Shown one piece after another: positions 7,101 through 9,379 of a stretch of 9,379 bases of DNA. A model generated the notes under the pieces. The model was given only the letters and a program-made list of their open reading frames with translations, did no database searches and had not been told where the DNA came from. Where the stretch lies: contig RFJX01000151.1 of the NCBI GenBank assembly GCA_003694425.1, positions 1 to 9,379 of the forward strand, read 5' to 3'. A program made the position numbers and the translations under genes. Position 1 is the stretch's first letter, and each line of letters starts with the position of its first letter. This DNA comes from Gammaproteobacteria bacterium (GTDB taxonomy: Bacteria; Pseudomonadota; Gammaproteobacteria; J113).

Positions 7101-9379
7101 CGGGACCAGGTCCGCGGCGGCGATACCGGGCAGGGGCGTGCCGTCGTCGAAGGTCTGGAAGCTGCGGTAGGGCGGCACCAGGTGGGGATCTCCCACGCAG
7201 GGCGGCGGCAACTGCGCAGGCACGAAGGTGTCCCCGAAATCGACGTTCTTGTCTTCTTCCTTGATCAGCTTGTATCCCGGCGGCACCGTGGCCTCGACGA
7301 TGTATTTGCCGGGTTCGAGCCCCGGGATCTCCTGGCCGGTGACCCGGCCGTTGGCGTCACGGGCCAACCTCGAACTGAACATGTAACCGCCGTCGAACAC
7401 ACCCGGGCGCACCTGGTTGAAATTGCGCAGGCCGTCGTAGCAATCTAGGACCTTCTCGATCGGCTGGCCGGGATGGGCCACGAAGGGAGTGCCCTTGCAG
7501 CCGGTCGGTTTGCTGTCATCCCAGCTGTCGGTATGGGTCACCTGCAGGGCGTCGCCGTAGTCGAACACCCCGTTGCCGTTGCGGTCGACGTCTTCAGGTC
7601 CAGGGAAAGGCGTAGCCGGACTGTCGAACGGCCAGTTGTCGACGTCGGCCAGCGTCACCTGGCCGTCCCCGTCCAGGTCGTCGATGACGCCGTCCTCGTC
7701 CAGGTCCCGGTACAGGTTGACCTGCACGCGCGGAATGCCCGGCTCCCATTCCTCGGCGACGGCATAACGCGGGTCGTCCTCGGCACGGGTGACGGCATAG
7801 ACCACCATGCCGGAGATGCCGCCGTTGCCGTAGTCGAAGACCCCGTCCCCGTCGTTGTCCACGTCCTCGGGACCGGGGAAGTTGCCGTAGGGCGGGTTGT
7901 CCTTGTCGGCCGGGCCGTAGGGCTTCTTGCCCCAGGCGATGAAGTTGGTCTGCCCCAGGAAGCCCTGGAAGGCCAGGGAGATGACCTGCCCGGGCAGGGT
8001 GGCCGAGAGGTCGTTGCCCGTGTTGGGATTGACCGTGCCCTGGTGTTGGGGGTTGAGCCGGTTGAGGCTGGGCATGGCCCAACCGTTGTCCGCGGGCACC
8101 GGTCCTCCGTCATCCACGACGTAGGTCACGCCCGTGACGTTGTAGCGGGTGAAGTCGACGTCCGTCGTCAGCCAGTGGAAGAAGGGGAAGACCTCCTCGA
8201 ACGAGGCCTCGCCCAGCAGCGTGGTCGGGGCACTCTGGTACAAGGTGCCGTTGCGGAAACGGATGTTGACCGTCTCGCCCGGAATGGGGGGTTCGCCCGG
8301 ATCCCAGAAGCCGTCCTCGTCCTGGTCGAGGAAGACCCGGGCCTCCAGGTGATGGAACCAGTCGAAGACCGGGACGTCGCCGAGGGCCACGTCCACGGCT
8401 GCGCCCGTGGCGGGATCGGCGGTGGTGACCGTCTTGTGGGCGATGATGATGTCGAGATTGGTGTCCCAGATGACCAGGTCGTAGGTCCCGGCGGGGACGT
8501 TGGGGATCTGGAACTCGTTCTGGTCCGGGCCGGTGCAGGGGGCGGCATAGAGCGCCCGTCCGCCCGCGGCCGCCGTCTCGTTCAGGCCCACCCAGCAGCC
8601 GCCGAAGGGATTGCCGGGATAGAAGCCCAGCTGGGGCGGACGCGACATGTGGTTGTTCATCACGCGCCCGGAGATGGTGGCGCGGCCATGCGGTGCCGGT
8701 TGCGCCATCAGGTGGTCGAAGGCCTTGACGAAACCGATGAAGACGTGCGGACCCGGCGGGCCGAACTCCACGAAGAACGGCGGCTCGTTGGGCTTGACCC
8801 AGGCATCGATGGTCTTGGTGCCCTCGATGGTCGACGTCTGGATCCAGCCCTGCCCGGCGGGAGGCACGACCTCCACCCCGTACTTGCCCGGAGGCAGGTT
8901 CTTGATGGTGGCCATGCAGGTCACCGGGTCGGGCTGGATGGTGCCGTCACCGAGCTTCAGGATGGTGTTCGGGTCCCCAGGGGCGTACTCGGTGCCGAGC
9001 GGATTGCCGAAGGCGTCCTGCAAGACGCGACCGCCGGTCTGGCCGTACCGGCCGCCGCCGTCGAAGATCTGGATGGAGAAGGGATGCGCCGGCGTGCTGG
9101 GACAGCCGGACTCCTGCGGATCGTCCGGCGCACCGTTGATCGGGTGGTCATCCTGGAAGACCCGGACCGTGATCTGGGCCGTGGGGATCGGCTGCGTGTG
9201 CACGGGAACGGTGATACTGGTCTGTCCCGGCTTGACCTGTACCGCCCCCAAGGTATGGCCCGTGAAGGGAAGCACCGAGACGAAGTACCGCTTGCTGGGG
9301 TCGTAGTGGGGAACATCGATCACGCAACTCCCCGGCGTGGTGCCGGTACAGTTGCCCGAGGCCAGCACCGGCGCATAGC
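4176..9379 (-). CDS. Giant secreted SdrD-like / IPT-TIG / parallel beta-helix / dockerin protein (5' end outside window)
   Basis: The frame is open to the window edge (it reads Y-A-P-V-L-A-S before the first codons), so the GTG at 9368 is not a convincing start and the N-terminus is missing. Residues below count from that GTG. Residues ~65-205, 230-330, 335-420 and 520-705 resemble transthyretin-like CNA-B/SdrD B-type domains, with phrases such as IKNLPPGKYGVEVVPP, IPNVPAGTYDLVIWD and GLEPGKYIVEATVPPGYK. They contain acidic loops (FLDQDEDGFWDPGE, YRDLDEDGVIDDLDGDG). Residues ~985-1055 look like an IPT/TIG domain (NNPGTVKVG...ISWTDTKIVAEVP). Residues ~1065-1620 form a right-handed beta-helix: it opens IQDAIDAAADGDLVLVAPGT, then has seven GGG-I or GAG-I turns from residue 1192 to 1410 with Asn ladders (NNRI, NNHV, NNII). 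It closes with DIDGDARDANPDLGADE, as in choice-of-anchor Q-like proteins. A TSP3-like repeat and dockerin pair (1672-1683, 1699-1710) end in FFKAPGPSG. The role is probably an extracellular scaffold, adhesin or surface matrix protein; no catalytic residues are identifiable. Next gene is MCO-A. Confidence 0.9.
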   Translation of the reverse strand, partial: YAPVLASGNCTGTTPGSCVIDVPHYDPSKRYFVSVLPFTGHTLGAVQVKPGQTSITVPVHTQPIPTAQITVRVFQDDHPINGAPDDPQESGCPSTPAHPFSIQIFDGGGRYGQTGGRVLQDAFGNPLGTEYAPGDPNTILKLGDGTIQPDPVTCMATIKNLPPGKYGVEVVPPAGQGWIQTSTIEGTKTIDAWVKPNEPPFFVEFGPPGPHVFIGFVKAFDHLMAQPAPHGRATISGRVMNNHMSRPPQLGFYPGNPFGGCWVGLNETAAAGGRALYAAPCTGPDQNEFQIPNVPAGTYDLVIWDTNLDIIIAHKTVTTADPATGAAVDVALGDVPVFDWFHHLEARVFLDQDEDGFWDPGEPPIPGETVNIRFRNGTLYQSAPTTLLGEASFEEVFPFFHWLTTDVDFTRYNVTGVTYVVDDGGPVPADNGWAMPSLNRLNPQHQGTVNPNTGNDLSATLPGQVISLAFQGFLGQTNFIAWGKKPYGPADKDNPPYGNFPGPEDVDNDGDGVFDYGNGGISGMVVYAVTRAEDDPRYAVAEEWEPGIPRVQVNLYRDLDEDGVIDDLDGDGQVTLADVDNWPFDSPATPFPGPEDVDRNGNGVFDYGDALQVTHTDSWDDSKPTGCKGTPFVAHPGQPIEKVLDCYDGLRNFNQVRPGVFDGGYMFSSRLARDANGRVTGQEIPGLEPGKYIVEATVPPGYKLIKEEDKNVDFGDTFVPAQLPPPCVGDPHLVPPYRSFQTFDDGTPLPGIAAADLVPAPFAGTLRPLCDRKQVTLTAGKNAAADFFLFTDVPIAAQAVGFILNDLANEFDPNNPNFGEKYSPPWLPVVFKDWTGRQVAKVYADEFGRYNALLPSTYTVNIGNPTGLSPNMLWACMNDPSPVPNPLYDPANPASSPYITDPFYNPQYSTFCYTFQYMTGSTTYLDTPVVPISAFATSGNFPVDCELPPTEPVIKWVEGPLPGPVVPTDATSRTITIYSEGIVMVPNHKFGNPGEPKLVPRNYGFGNNPGTVKVGNTPINVISWTDTKIVAEVPPGTPSGELTVITANGHATRRGVTLTTDLPSSRIHVVHPATTPNATPIQDAIDAAADGDLVLVAPGTYPELVIMDKPVQLQGAGAGVTRISAIRTPDTKLVDWQNRIQARQGVTYDLPPGQKPGLLATQGPAIIVLGKATGNFRPGLHPRIDGFEIRDAVEGGGIFVAGYVDYLEISNNRIVGNYGMYGGGIVVGSPVSTVEVGGVLTHADSSNDFLNIHNNHVLNNGGINGAGGGISLYTGTDDYVVADNYVCGNFSQRDGGGIAHLGLSRNGRIVHNVIAFNQSFNQGFNVHGGGLFIGGKAGLGLTQPSPGAGNVLVEGNLIQGNLAGAGHGGGIFLERINGADVINHPGDPTQWYGVDIVNNIIVNNVAGWTGAGIGMHDAVKVRILQNTIARNDATATVGNLFDKVTNSTTAQPGAGVVSVAHSAALQAASGQVFHDPEMNNNIIVENRTFSWQIDLTANPPVMKLLPDLAAGDPPVFSDVGVIGATGTLTTGNSMLTGTDPGFVLPYFNGSRGQTVLQKELTVITGNLLTAAALDEGGNFIDLHYGPLTLVGNYHLRTNAAARDAGTVLTGLPELARDIDGDARDANPDLGADEVGNAPDTDGDTIPDPWDNCLLNPNPNQLDSDMDFYGNVCDADLNNDGFTNGLDLPMLIQAFIGHSLAFDFNGDGFVNGIDIGYLMNLFFKAPGPSGLLPQ
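4179..4430 (-). repeat. TSP3-dockerin cassette, copy in the giant protein
   Basis: This encodes the last 84 residues of the giant protein. It matches the tail of MCO-C (146..394) without gaps over 79 residues, about 75% identical by eye. Both calcium loops are intact (D1672/N1674/D1676/D1683 and D1699/N1701/D1703/D1710 in the numbering from 9368). The TSP3 part is slightly eroded (DSDMDFYGN against DSDGDGYGN). Confidence 0.8.
7554..7607 (-). repeat. FPGPEDVD calcium-loop repeat, copy 2
   Basis: This encodes FPGPEDVDRNGNGVFDYG in the giant protein. It is a near copy of the stretch at 7827..7880, 91 codons away, differing at three residues. The D-x-N-x-N-G spacing suggests a calcium-binding loop joining SdrD-like domains. 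Confidence 0.7.
7827..7880 (-). repeat. FPGPEDVD calcium-loop repeat, copy 1
   Basis: This encodes FPGPEDVDNDGDGVFDYG in the giant protein, directly before a GISGMVVYAV strand that starts the next SdrD-like domain. It pairs with the copy at 7554..7607. Confidence 0.7.

Noticed and set aside
3924..7448. Plus-strand open frame of 1174 codons, and similar long plus-strand frames at 86..1564, 1444..2892 and 2853..3824
   Set aside because: They lie antisense to genes with clear domains and motifs, have low-complexity composition rich in Val, Gly, Arg and His with no recognisable fold, and run across several real gene boundaries. They are by-products of high-GC codon use.
9366..9368. GTG at 9368 as the start of the giant protein
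   Set aside because: The frame stays open to the window edge, no signal peptide follows, and the sequence begins in the middle of a domain.
1..9379. Haem-binding CXXCH motifs, tRNA or rRNA genes, CRISPR arrays, insertion sequences
   Set aside because: None seen in the coding frames or intergenic gaps; the window is almost wholly coding.

Overview
The window is a high-GC stretch of bacterial DNA in which every supported gene lies on the minus strand, so transcription runs from high to low coordinates. Secretion signals, thrombospondin type 3 (TSP3)-like calcium repeats and dockerin-like C-termini ending in PGPS suggest a Gram-negative bacterium, probably a gammaproteobacterium. That assignment is an inference from protein style only; nothing here fixes the taxon.

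In order of transcription: (1) a giant secreted protein (9379 to 4176, 5' end cut by the window) made of SdrD/CNA-B-like beta-sandwich domains, an IPT/TIG-like domain, a right-handed parallel beta-helix and a TSP3-plus-dockerin tail; (2) a two-cupredoxin multicopper oxidase-like protein (4160 to 2856), here MCO-A; (3) a second one (2835 to 1504), MCO-B; (4) a third, degenerate one (1465 to 143), MCO-C, with nearly the same TSP3-dockerin tail as the giant protein; (5) the first 27 codons of another exported protein (83 to 1, cut by the window edge). Gaps between genes are 15, 20, 38 and 59 bases, each gene with a visible start has a purine-rich Shine-Dalgarno sequence, and I see no terminator or internal promoter. 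This reads as one operon, and its promoter lies outside the window.

The most interesting point is how copper ligands are divided among the three MCO-like proteins. Gapless alignment by eye shows that MCO-A has all N-domain ligands (HxxHxH and HCH...H...M) but none in its C-domain. MCO-B has none in its N-domain but all C-domain trinuclear-centre histidines (HPFHTH and HSH). MCO-C lacks nearly all of them. MCO-A and MCO-B together carry exactly one set of eight trinuclear histidines plus one type 1 site. This suggests an obligate hetero-oligomeric oxidase, perhaps an A-B-C pseudo-trimer of six cupredoxin domains like a ceruloplasmin or MnxG-type six-domain enzyme split into three subunits. MCO-C would be the structural or tethering subunit, sharing a dockerin tail with the giant beta-helix scaffold. 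The substrate (metal ion, phenolic or other) cannot be read from this sequence.
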